A stretch of 6,788 bases of DNA from CAYYWP01 sp050176585 (GCA_050176585.1 JBFXHX010000086.1:1-6788); one strand, 5' to 3'. Shown: positions 1-6,579, counted from the stretch's first letter. Program-made: numbers and translations. The notes: generated from the sequence alone by a model not told the origin.

Positions 1-868
1 GAGGATTGTGCTGCCACTTACCGCTGCCGCCGCGATCGCCGCCGCGAGCGACAGTGTTGCGGTTGAAGTTGTTGCTGTTGTTGATGTTGATGTCGTTGTC
101 GCCGCCCCATCCGCAGGATCCCCATCCGCCGCCCCAAGCGGCGCCCAAGGCCACGCCGAGCCCGAACGAGATCGCCATGCCCGCCGCATAATAGCCGGGC
201 GGCGGATAGTAGATCGCCGGGTAGGGGTAGGCGGACGGGGGGACCCCGTAAACGACGGTCGGGTTGTACGAAGGCACGTAGACCACTTCGGGACTCGCCG
301 GCTCGACGATAATAACCGATGTCTCTTCGATGACCTTGGTCTCGACCCTCTGCTGCTCCGTCGTCTGCAGGTTCCCGTTGGCCTTCGCCTTCTGCCGCAT
401 GCGCTGCACGGCGTTCATGACATCGTTCTGCTGCGCGAGGAACGCATTGCCGAGGTCCGTAGTCCACTGGATGTCATCGGCCAGCCGTTTCACCAAGTCG
501 GGGAGAGGTGCCATGGCCTGCACACTCGAGTCCCACGGTTGCTTCTCCACGGCGTCGACGAGAGCCTGGTCCTTCAGACCCTGGTTCCTCTCGAGCCATT
601 GCTGAAGCTGGATGATCTCGAGCGGATACGTCGAAGCCGCGAGCACCTGGGCCAGGAGTGGGTCCGGATAGAGTGCGATCGGCGCCACCAGGGAGTCGAG
701 TTGTTCATCGGGGATCCGCGCAGTGCCGCCATCCGGGTCCGCGCCCGGATCCGAGGATTGCGCGTGGCAGGGGGGGCTTCCGGTCACCATGAGCGCCGCC
801 CACAGCATTGCGATCGAGGTCCGAGAGAGGCGACCACATCTCCACGTGTACGACGGCTTTGGCTTCAT
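1..868 (-). CDS. DUF3300 family exported protein, 3' end cut by window edge
   Basis: Translating leftward from the ATG at 868 gives 289 uninterrupted residues that continue past the left edge, so the C-terminus is missing. Residues 1-36 look like a Sec signal peptide: a basic start (MKPKP, several Arg), a hydrophobic core near residues 18-29, and a likely cleavage after CHA at 36. The DUF3300 core follows: DEQLDSLVAPIALYPDPLLA begins at 54, then a STYPLEI stretch and a QPWD motif, then PEVVYVPSYNP further on. After it come a Pro/Tyr-rich part, a Gly/Trp-rich part (GWGSCGWGG), an Asn-rich run and finally KWQHNP, which is typical of the family. The family (E. coli YacH is a member) has no established function to my knowledge; it is envelope-directed by its signal peptide. 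The gene lies 342 bases after atpC on the same strand. Its role in ATP synthesis, if any, is not indicated; adjacency is probably incidental. Family call is from recognition of the motifs, not from a search. Confidence 0.9.
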   Translation of the reverse strand, partial: MKPKPSYTWRCGRLSRTSIAMLWAALMVTGSPPCHAQSSDPGADPDGGTARIPDEQLDSLVAPIALYPDPLLAQVLAASTYPLEIIQLQQWLERNQGLKDQALVDAVEKQPWDSSVQAMAPLPDLVKRLADDIQWTTDLGNAFLAQQNDVMNAVQRMRQKAKANGNLQTTEQQRVETKVIEETSVIIVEPASPEVVYVPSYNPTVVYGVPPSAYPYPAIYYPPPGYYAAGMAISFGLGVALGAAWGGGWGSCGWGGDNDININNSNNFNRNTVARGGDRGGSGKWQHNP

Positions 869-874
869 GGCGCG

Positions 875-880
875 TTCCTC
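875..880 (-). promoter_or_regulatory. Shine-Dalgarno of the DUF3300 gene
   Basis: On the minus strand GAGGAA lies 6 bases before the ATG at 868. This decides the start, because the reading frame stays open much further upstream with other in-frame ATGs. Only the start at 868 places the signal peptide at the N-terminus. Confidence 0.7.
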
Positions 881-1177
881 ATAAACAGCTGCTTTCAAAG
901 TGCGGCACCGACCAATGGCGCGGTTGGTTTCGAACAGAATCCACCGCTGATCGCGAACCGGGGGTCCTCTTTGAGCGCCTCTGCGAGCTCGTCCCCAGAC
1001 GCCGTGGCTATGTCGAGTTAGACATTTGACGGGGCTTGCCCGGTTTTGCATGCCGAAAGCATCACCGCCGCCGGCCATGGCGAGGGTGCTCGCAACGCAA
1101 CGGACTCCATGCCCTGGGTTCACACATCGTTCCCTCCCTCGTCGGGGATTCGGTTCGTCAGGCATGGCAAGCTTCTT

Positions 1178-1203
1178 GCGATCTCTCGCCGGACGGTCGC
1201 CCG
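1178..1203 (-). other. Two adjacent small hairpins after the atpC stop
   Basis: Read on the minus strand, CGGGC-GACC-GTCCG (1203 to 1190, 5 pairs with one G-T) is followed directly by GCGA-GAGA-TCGC (1189 to 1178, 4 pairs). They start 7 bases after the atpC stop codon. No U-tract follows, so they may be a 3' stabilising structure, part of a factor-dependent end, or chance in GC-rich DNA. Confidence 0.25.
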
Positions 1204-1210
1204 CCCTCCA

Positions 1211-1621
1211 TTATGCCCGCCGACGGCGCTTGACGCGCAGCTGGACCAGTGAGCGCGTGAGCGCCGCGTTGGCGGCCGCGAGCTCTTCGGCCGACAGCTT
1301 TTCGCGCAGACGGGCTTCGGCACGCCGGCGGGCTTCTTCGGCTTTCGCTTCGTCGATGCGGTCGGCGGGAACGGCGACGTCGGTCAGCACCGCCACGCGA
1401 GTTGCGGTGACTTCGATGAGCCCGCCGCCGGTTGCGACATACAGCTCCTGGCCGTCCTTCCGGACGATCATCTCGCCGGGCGTCATCTGCGTGATCAGCG
1501 GCACGTGTTGCGGGTACACACCGAATTGGCCGGTGACGCCCGGCAGCGTAACCATTTCCACGTCTTCTGAGTACACCGTGCCTTCCGGCGTCACGACTTC
1601 CAGCTTCAGCGTCTTGGCCAT
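1211..1621 (-). CDS. atpC: F1 ATP synthase epsilon subunit
   Basis: This is the 136-residue epsilon subunit of the rotor stalk. It sits at the foot of gamma, contacts the c-ring, and in many bacteria restrains ATP hydrolysis through its C-terminal helices. Residues 1-84 form the usual beta-sandwich: the start MAKTLKLEVVTPEG, then GQFGVYPQHVPLIT at 31-44 and the VATGGGLIEV region at 62-71. Residues 86-136 form the helical hairpin, charged and Ala-rich, ending in a basic tail KRRRRA. The length matches the family (E. coli 139). In the position of the ATP-binding motif I/L-D-x-x-R-A described for Bacillus PS3 epsilon, this protein has IDEAKA (89-94), with Lys replacing Arg. It begins 21 bases after the atpD stop; no Shine-Dalgarno is evident, so reinitiation after atpD is likely. 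It is the last gene of the operon. Identity is certain; any regulatory consequence of the Lys is inference. Confidence 0.97.
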   Translation of the reverse strand: MAKTLKLEVVTPEGTVYSEDVEMVTLPGVTGQFGVYPQHVPLITQMTPGEMIVRKDGQELYVATGGGLIEVTATRVAVLTDVAVPADRIDEAKAEEARRRAEARLREKLSAEELAAANAALTRSLVQLRVKRRRRA

Positions 1622-1642
1622 GGCCCGGGCGGTGCAGCGCTG

Positions 1643-3079
1643 TCAACGCGCTCCGACTTCGTCGATGCCGCCCTTCATATAGAAATCCCCTTCCGCAGCG
1701 GCGTCGTGCTTGCCCTCGAGGATCTCCTTGAACCCGCGCACGGTCTCGGCGACCGGCACCTGCTTGCCCTCGCGTCCGGTGAACACCTGCGCGACGCTGA
1801 AGGGCTGGCTCAGGAAGCGCTGAATCTTGCGCGCGCGAATGACGGTCAACTTATCCTCCGGCGACAGCTCGTCCATGCCGAGAATGGCGATGATATCCTG
1901 CAGGTCTTTGAGTCGCTGCAGGACCCGCTGTACGCCGCGCGCGACGTCGTAGTGCTCTTGGCCGACGATCTCCGGCGCCAGCGCTCGCGACGTCGAAGCG
2001 AGCGGGTCCACCGCCGGGTAGATCCCGAGCTCGGCGATCGACCGCTCCAGCACGATGGTCGCGTCGAGGTGCGCGAAGGTCGTCGCCGGTGCCGGATCGG
2101 TGAGATCGTCGGCTGGCACGTACACGGCTTGAAACGACGTAATCGAGCCCTTCTTCGTCGAGGTGATGCGCTCCTGCAGCGCGCCCATCTCGGAGGCGAG
2201 CGTCGGCTGGTAGCCGACCGCGCTCGCCGTGCGGCCCAGCAATGCGGAGACTTCGGACCCCGCTTGCGAGAAGCGGAAGATGTTGTCGATAAACAACAGC
2301 ACGTCCTGATTCTTCTCGTCGCGGAAGTATTCGGTGATGGCGAGGCCGGCCAACGCAACGCGCAGGCGAGCCCCGGGCGGTTCGTTCATCTGCCCGTACA
2401 CGAGCGCGATCTTCGACGCAGCCAGATCGGCCTGGTTGATGACTCCGGCTTCGGACATCTCCTTGTAAAAGTCGCCGCCTTCTCGGGTCCGCTCACCGAC
2501 TCCCGCGAACACCGACACGCCGCCGTGCAGCTTGGCGATGTTGTTGATCAACTCCATGATCACCACGGTCTTGCCGACCCCGGCGCCGCCAAATGCACCG
2601 ATCTTGCCGCCCTTCAAGAATGGACAGATCAGATCAATGACCTTGATGCCGGTGGCCAGCACCTCGGGAGAGGTGGTTTGCTCGACCAGCTCAGGCGGTG
2701 GTCCGTGAATCGGATAGTATTTCTCCGCCTGCACCGGGCCCCGTTCATCGACCGGCCTGCCGCAGACGTCCAAGACGCGACCCATCACGCCTTCGCCGAC
2801 CGGCACGGAGATCGGGGCGCCGGTGTCGATCACTTCGTAGCCGCGCTTGAGCCCCTCGGTGCCCGACATCGACACCGTGCGCACCCAGTTGTCGGCCAAG
2901 TGCTGTTGGACTTCGAGTATCAACTGCACGCTCTGGCCGCGCAGCCGATAGTCGACCGTGAGTGCGTGGTAGATGCCGGGGAGCTCGTCCGGGAATTCGA
3001 CATCCACCACTGGACCGACGATCTGCACGATCCGTCCCTTACTGGTCGGCGCGCTCGCTGCTGCCCCGCTCTCACTCAT
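1643..3079 (-). CDS. atpD: F1 ATP synthase catalytic beta subunit
   Basis: The catalytic subunit makes or splits ATP at three sites in the alpha3-beta3 head. From the ATG at 3079 it has 478 residues, a normal length. The N-terminal beta-barrel begins at GRIVQIVGPVVDVEFP (15-30). The P-loop GGAGVGKT is at 164-171 with Lys170 and Thr171. The catalytic glutamate is Glu196 in GERTREG, and Walker B is LLFIDNIFRF (261-270, Asp265). The ATP synthase alpha/beta signature is PAVDPLASTS at 355-364. The lever that pushes on gamma reads DELSPED (403-409) rather than the usual DELSEED. A TTG start at 3100 would add seven residues (MPEGNWA), but the ATG at 3079 matches the normal N-terminus and has GGAGG 11 bases upstream. 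The first 8 bases overlap the end of atpG, which implies translational coupling. All catalytic residues I checked are present. Confidence 0.98.
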   Translation of the reverse strand: MSESGAAASAPTSKGRIVQIVGPVVDVEFPDELPGIYHALTVDYRLRGQSVQLILEVQQHLADNWVRTVSMSGTEGLKRGYEVIDTGAPISVPVGEGVMGRVLDVCGRPVDERGPVQAEKYYPIHGPPPELVEQTTSPEVLATGIKVIDLICPFLKGGKIGAFGGAGVGKTVVIMELINNIAKLHGGVSVFAGVGERTREGGDFYKEMSEAGVINQADLAASKIALVYGQMNEPPGARLRVALAGLAITEYFRDEKNQDVLLFIDNIFRFSQAGSEVSALLGRTASAVGYQPTLASEMGALQERITSTKKGSITSFQAVYVPADDLTDPAPATTFAHLDATIVLERSIAELGIYPAVDPLASTSRALAPEIVGQEHYDVARGVQRVLQRLKDLQDIIAILGMDELSPEDKLTVIRARKIQRFLSQPFSVAQVFTGREGKQVPVAETVRGFKEILEGKHDAAAEGDFYMKGGIDEVGAR

Positions 3080-3944
3080 CGCCCAGTTGCCCTCCGGCAA
3101 TCTCCAACAACTCCTTGGTGATATTGCCCTGACGCAGGTTGTTGTAGTTGAGCGTCAGATCCTTGATCAGCTCGGCTGCGTTGTCCGTCGCGCTCTTCAT
3201 TGCCACCATGCGAGCGCTCTGCTCGCTGGCCTTGGCTTCCAAGAGCACGAGGTACATGAAGATGTTCGCGTAGCCGTCCAGCAGGAACGAGAGAACGGTT
3301 TCCGCATCGGGCTCGAAGACGACCTCGCTTCTGTCCGCCGCGATCTCGGCTTCCGGCTCCGCGCCGGGAATCGCCAAGCCTTTGATCTCGCCGATCGGGA
3401 GAAACTCCAGCACCACGGGCTCCTGACTCAACGTGTTGATGAACCGCGTCACCACCACGCGGACATCGTCCACCTCGCCTTTCAGGAAGAGGTCGCGGGC
3501 GAAGGCGGCAATCGGCCGCGCCTCGGCGAAGCGCGGCGAATCGCTGAAGCTGAACTCGGCGACCAACTTGCGGCCGGTGTGGGCGACAAACTGCGCTGCG
3601 CGTTTGCCCAACGCGATGAAGACGGTGGAGGCGGGATCGAACTCCGACGCCAGTCGGAAGAGATTGTTGTTGAGCGCTCCGCACAACCCGCGGTCCGTTC
3701 CGACGAGGATCACGGCACGGTTGCGAACCGGTCGCACCGCCAGCAGCGGATCGGTGTAGTCGCCGGTGTGCGTCGTGGCGCGGCGCTGGATGCGATAGAG
3801 CAGCTGCGAAAAGGGTCGCGTGATCAGGGCCGCCTCCTGCGCTTTGCGCATCTTCGAAGCGGCCACCATCTGCATCGCGCGGGTAATCTGTGCGGTATTG
3901 CTGATCGATTTGATGCGTCGGCGTATCTCGCGCGGACTGGGCAT
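3072..3944 (-). CDS. atpG: F1 ATP synthase gamma subunit
   Basis: Gamma is the central rotor shaft that turns inside the alpha-beta ring and couples c-ring rotation to catalysis. It has 290 residues, a normal bacterial length. The N-terminal helix starts MPSPREIRRRIKSISNTAQI and continues ITRAMQMVAASKMRKAQ, the usual coiled-coil half. The middle Rossmann-like part includes VGTDRGLCGALN, a strong family hallmark. The C-terminal helix carries the family signature region NITKELLEIAGG (274-285), where Gly-Gly stands in place of the usual Gly-Ala. The start ATG lies 18 bases after the atpA stop without an obvious Shine-Dalgarno, so coupling to atpA translation is likely. The end overlaps atpD by 8 bases. 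No cyanobacterial or chloroplast-type regulatory cysteine insertion is seen. Confidence 0.97.
   Translation of the reverse strand: MPSPREIRRRIKSISNTAQITRAMQMVAASKMRKAQEAALITRPFSQLLYRIQRRATTHTGDYTDPLLAVRPVRNRAVILVGTDRGLCGALNNNLFRLASEFDPASTVFIALGKRAAQFVAHTGRKLVAEFSFSDSPRFAEARPIAAFARDLFLKGEVDDVRVVVTRFINTLSQEPVVLEFLPIGEIKGLAIPGAEPEAEIAADRSEVVFEPDAETVLSFLLDGYANIFMYLVLLEAKASEQSARMVAMKSATDNAAELIKDLTLNYNNLRQGNITKELLEIAGGQLGDE
3091..3095 (-). promoter_or_regulatory. Shine-Dalgarno inside atpG for atpD
   Basis: GGAGG on the minus strand lies within the last codons of atpG, 11 bases before the atpD ATG at 3079. The spacing is slightly long, but the site supports 3079 over the TTG at 3100, which it cannot serve because it lies downstream of that codon's first base. 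Confidence 0.5.
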
Positions 3945-3962
3945 ACGGCACCGGCTGAGCGC

Positions 3963-5495
3963 TCACTTCCAGGTTGCGGCGAATTCCTCGGCGACGCGCT
4001 TCAGCTCCGCCGTCGTGGTATCGCTGATCACCTTCTCCTGGCGGATTTTGGCGAGCAGCTCGCCCTTGCGGGTCGTCAAGAAGTCCGTGAACGCACTCTG
4101 AAATTCCTTGACCCGTGCCACCGGCACGCGGTCCAAATACCCGTTTTGCACCGCCCAGATGACCGCCACCTGGATCTCGACCGGGACGGGGTTGTACTGC
4201 GGCTGCTTGAAGATCTCCATGATGCGCTTGCCGCGGTCGATCTGTGCCAACGTCTTGGCATCGAGGTCCGAGCCGAATTGCGCGAACGCCGCCAGTTCCC
4301 TGAACTGGGCGAGATCGCCTTTGAGCTGGCCGGCGACTTGCTTCATAGCTTTGAGCTGCGCCGCCGAACCGACGCGCGAGACCGACAAGCCGACTGAAAT
4401 CGCTGGACGCACTCCCTGATAGAAGAGATCGGTTTCCAGATAGATCTGCCCGTCGGTGATCGAGATCACGTTGGTCGGAATGTACGCCGACACATCGCCG
4501 GCCTGCGTCTCGATGATCGGCAACGCGGTCAGCGAGCCGTTGCCGTATTTCTCGCCGACGCGCGCGGCGCGTTCGAGCAACCGGCTGTGCAGGTAGAACA
4601 CGTCACCGGGGTACGCCTCGCGGCCGGACGGGCGCTTCAATACCAGTGAGACCTGCCGGTACGCGACGGCGTGTTTGGAGAGATCGTCGTACACGATCAG
4701 CGCGTCCATGCCGTTGTCCATGAACCACTCGCCCATCGCCGCGCCGGCGAACGGCACCAGATACTGATTGGCGGCCGAATCCGACGCCGGCGACGTCACG
4801 ACGATGGTGTACGGCATGGCGCCAGCCTGCTCGAGCACGGCGATGACCCGCGCCACCGTGGACTGCTTCTGCCCGATCGCCACGTAGATGCAGTACAGCG
4901 GACGGTACTCGGTGTCGCCCGTCGCGGCCGCCGCCTGGTTGAGCCGCGCCTGGCTGATGATGGTGTCGATACAGATGGTCGTCTTGCCGGTGGCGCGATC
5001 GCCAATGATCAACTCGCGCTGTCCCCGCCCGATGGGAATCATCGCGTCGATGGCCATGATGCCGGTCTGCACCGGTTGATCGACCGAGCGGCGACTGATG
5101 ATGCCCGGGGCGATCTTCTCCACCGGATAGGTGAGATCCGTCGCGATCGGTCCTTTGCCGTCTACCGGCTGGCCGAGCACGTTGACCACCCGTCCGAGCA
5201 GCTGCTTGCCGACAGGCACTTGCAGAAGATTGCCCGTGGTGCGCGCCTCGCCGCCCTCCTTCAGCCGCGTGTAGTCGCCGAGGACGATCACGCCCACTTC
5301 GGTCTCCTCGAGGTTCAGCACCAGGCCGGTCACACCGTTGCCCAGGTCGATCATCTCGTTGAGCATCGCGTCGGTGAGCCCTTCGATCTTGGCCACACCG
5401 TCGCCGAGCTCGCGGATGACGCCGACGTTCTGTCTGGCGGCCGCCGTCCTGGCGCCCGCAATCTCCGCTTCGATTTCGCGCAGCAGGTCCGCCAT
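3963..5495 (-). CDS. atpA: F1 ATP synthase alpha subunit
   Basis: Alpha carries the non-catalytic nucleotide sites of the F1 head and lends an arginine finger to the catalytic sites. It has 510 residues, the family norm. Residues 1-23 form the N-terminal helix that binds delta, followed by the beta-barrel (VGVIRELGDGVAKIEGL from 24). The P-loop is GDRATGKT at 165-172, with Lys171 and Thr172; most homologues have GDRQTGKT, so Gln is replaced by Ala. Walker B is in LIVYDDLSKHAVAYR (266-280, Asp270). The signature PAISVGLSVSR ends in the arginine finger Arg374. The block REAYPGDVFYLHSRLLERA (292-310) and ETQAGDVSAYIPTNVISITD (329-348) are also classic. It starts 7 bases after the atpH stop with a strong Shine-Dalgarno. 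Identity is certain. Confidence 0.98.
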   Translation of the reverse strand: MADLLREIEAEIAGARTAAARQNVGVIRELGDGVAKIEGLTDAMLNEMIDLGNGVTGLVLNLEETEVGVIVLGDYTRLKEGGEARTTGNLLQVPVGKQLLGRVVNVLGQPVDGKGPIATDLTYPVEKIAPGIISRRSVDQPVQTGIMAIDAMIPIGRGQRELIIGDRATGKTTICIDTIISQARLNQAAAATGDTEYRPLYCIYVAIGQKQSTVARVIAVLEQAGAMPYTIVVTSPASDSAANQYLVPFAGAAMGEWFMDNGMDALIVYDDLSKHAVAYRQVSLVLKRPSGREAYPGDVFYLHSRLLERAARVGEKYGNGSLTALPIIETQAGDVSAYIPTNVISITDGQIYLETDLFYQGVRPAISVGLSVSRVGSAAQLKAMKQVAGQLKGDLAQFRELAAFAQFGSDLDAKTLAQIDRGKRIMEIFKQPQYNPVPVEIQVAVIWAVQNGYLDRVPVARVKEFQSAFTDFLTTRKGELLAKIRQEKVISDTTTAELKRVAEEFAATWK

Positions 5496-5502
5496 CGATT
5501 CG

Positions 5503-5509
5503 TCACCTC
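5503..5509 (-). promoter_or_regulatory. Shine-Dalgarno of atpA overlapping the atpH stop
   Basis: GAGGTGA on the minus strand ends 7 bases before the atpA ATG. Its last three bases are the atpH stop codon TGA, so ribosomes ending atpH sit on the atpA start signal. Confidence 0.75.
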
Positions 5510-5901
5510 GACAGACTGTTCTCCAGGGCCGCCAGCCCGCCGCGCACGCTGCCGTCGTACACGTCGCTGCCGACCTGAATGCGCGTCCCGCCGATCAGTG
5601 CCGGCTGCAGCGCAAAGGCGGTGTGCAGGTGCGCGCCGTAGCGCCTCGTCAGACCGGCGCGGATGGCAGCCTGCACCTCCGGCGCCAGCGGCGTGGCACT
5701 CTCCACGACGGCGGTATGCCGGGCGACTTCGAGCCGCACCAGGCGCGTGAAATGCGACAGAATCGCCGAGCTCTGACGGCGCCGCGCCTCGACCACGTGA
5801 CGGACCACGCTGCGCACGCGGGTCTCATCGAGCCCGCCGTTGATGAGGCAGTCGCGGAACAGCTGCTTCGCAACTCGCTTCGCGCTTTTGGGCACCTTCA
5901 T
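5503..5901 (-). CDS. atpH: F1 ATP synthase delta subunit, compact form
   Basis: Delta (the OSCP counterpart) sits on top of F1 and ties the alpha N-termini to the b stalk. The C-terminal half is recognisable: ILSHFTRLVRLEVARHTAVV (47-66), a helix LAPEVQAAIRAGLTRRYG (72-89), then GGTRIQVGSDVYDGSVR (104-120), which parallels the E. coli ending AGDMVIDGSVRG. The protein has only 132 residues against about 178 in E. coli; the shortfall is in the N-terminal alpha-binding domain, where only about 45 residues precede the shared part. The ATG at 5901 is 2 bases after the atpF stop with GGAG 5 bases upstream. The frame stays open far into atpF, but those residues are an Arg-rich shadow of atpF and were excluded. 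A GTG two codons earlier is possible but less likely. Verrucomicrobiota are my best guess for similar short forms, from memory only. Confidence 0.92.
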   Translation of the reverse strand: MKVPKSAKRVAKQLFRDCLINGGLDETRVRSVVRHVVEARRRQSSAILSHFTRLVRLEVARHTAVVESATPLAPEVQAAIRAGLTRRYGAHLHTAFALQPALIGGTRIQVGSDVYDGSVRGGLAALENSLSR

Positions 5902-5903
5902 CG

Positions 5904-6464
5904 TCACTCCACGAATTGCTTCGCCGTCTCTTCGGCCAGACGCCGTTGATCCTCCGAGGTCAGGATCTTTCCGGTGACGGAGCGAGCGGCTTGCACGACC
6001 AAACGACCGACTTCGCGCTTGAGCTCGACCAGCATGTGCTCCCGTTCTTGCGCCGCCGCGGCGCGCGCATTGGTGACGATCTGTTCCGCCGCCGCGATCG
6101 CTCTGTCGGTTTCCTCCTGGCGCACCCGGGCTGCGGCGGCGCGGGCTTCTTCGATGAACTTGCTGGCCTGATCGCTGGCGCGCGCCATCACTTCCTGGCG
6201 TTGTACTTCGGTGCGCGCCAGCTCCGCCTTGATGCGTTCCGCGGTCGCCAGGCCCTGCGCGATCTGTTCGCGCCGCACCTCCAGCATCTTGAGGACGGGG
6301 CGGTAGGCAAAGCGGTACAACACGGCACACACGATGCAGAAGCTCGCGACTTGCGCGAGAAACTGCGGCCAGTTCACGCCGAAGGTCGTGGCGATCCGTT
6401 CGACGGGTCCACCGTCGCTGGCTTGGACGATCGCTTGCGTCACCAGGGATACGCATGCGTTCAT
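5904..6464 (-). CDS. atpF: Fo ATP synthase b subunit
   Basis: Subunit b is the peripheral stalk: one membrane helix followed by a long cytoplasmic coiled coil that reaches delta. The protein has 186 residues. The membrane segment is about residues 33-53 (PQFLAQVASFCIVCAVLYRF), followed by the usual AYRPVLKMLEVRREQIAQGL. Residues 59-175 are Ala-, Glu- and Arg-rich heptad-like sequence with no Pro, consistent with a long helix. About 30 residues precede the membrane helix, more than the handful in E. coli b; part of them (ACVSLVTQAIVQAS) is mildly hydrophobic. An internal GTG at residue 30 would give a classical short N-terminus but has no Shine-Dalgarno. The start at 6464 has only a weak GAGAG signal. 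There is a single b gene and no b' copy. Its stop is 2 bases from the atpH start. Confidence 0.96.
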   Translation of the reverse strand: MNACVSLVTQAIVQASDGGPVERIATTFGVNWPQFLAQVASFCIVCAVLYRFAYRPVLKMLEVRREQIAQGLATAERIKAELARTEVQRQEVMARASDQASKFIEEARAAAARVRQEETDRAIAAAEQIVTNARAAAAQEREHMLVELKREVGRLVVQAARSVTGKILTSEDQRRLAEETAKQFVE

Positions 6465-6579
6465 CGTCGCTCTCTCGTTGGCTGGGCGTGTCGACCGGGG
6501 TCGAAGCGGTCGGCCATGCCCGAACGTCGTCCGATAGCCGCGACTGCCATGTGTCGTCGTGTCTCAGCCGGTTGGGGCC
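6465..6579. other. atpE-atpF spacer with a 6-bp inverted repeat
   Basis: This 115-base spacer is far longer than the other gaps in the operon. It holds an inverted repeat, CGACCG at 6507-6512 and CGGTCG at 6492-6497 read on the minus strand, with a 9-base loop. No gene, terminator T-run or promoter is clear. It could help set the high c-subunit yield by stabilising the upstream message, but that is inference. Confidence 0.4.

Larger units (their letters stand above)
869..1210. other. Intergenic stretch between atpC and the DUF3300 gene, no gene supported
   Basis: There are 342 bases here without a convincing gene. The DUF3300 frame is open through the whole stretch back to the atpC stop, with in-frame ATGs including one at 1165. 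The encoded residues are Arg-rich, have no recognisable domain, and would bury the signal peptide. Just after the atpC stop the minus strand can form two small hairpins (1190-1203 and 1178-1189), but no T-run follows, so I do not call an intrinsic terminator. I see no clear -35/-10 pair, although the promoter of the DUF3300 gene may lie here. No repeats, tRNA or riboswitch were recognised. Confidence 0.6.

Noticed and set aside
61..110. Repetitive gttgttgatgtt-like tract as a possible simple repeat
   Set aside because: It is the Asn-codon-rich segment of the DUF3300 protein, a normal low-complexity feature of this family, not an independent repeat element.
895..1017. Protein-like minus-strand stretch (…GDELAEALKEDPRFAISGG…) in the intergenic region
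   Set aside because: It is bounded by a stop at 1018-1020 and a TGA at 895-897, covers only about 40 codons, and has no upstream start codon or ribosome site. It could be a gene remnant, but I cannot support that.
8..1021. Long plus-strand open frame opposite the DUF3300 gene
   Set aside because: It is the antisense shadow of the DUF3300 gene, low in complexity and without a recognisable domain. The minus strand gives a clear signal peptide and family motifs.
1030..1046. Possible plus-strand terminator: CGGG/CCCG stem followed by GTTTT
   Set aside because: The stem is only four pairs, the T-run is short, and there is no plus-strand gene for it to end.
3080..3100. TTG start for atpD adding seven residues
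   Set aside because: The added residues do not match the family N-terminus, and the only Shine-Dalgarno nearby lies inside this stretch, serving the ATG at 3079.
1706..3121. Long plus-strand open frames opposite atpD, and similarly opposite atpG and atpA
   Set aside because: They are His/Arg/Asp-rich antisense readings of high-GC coding sequence; the minus-strand genes are unambiguous.
5902..6456. Long open extension of the atpH frame through atpF, giving a possible 317-residue protein
   Set aside because: The extra residues are an Arg-rich out-of-frame reading of atpF, with no domain. The ATG at 5901 has its own Shine-Dalgarno and gives the homologous N-terminus.
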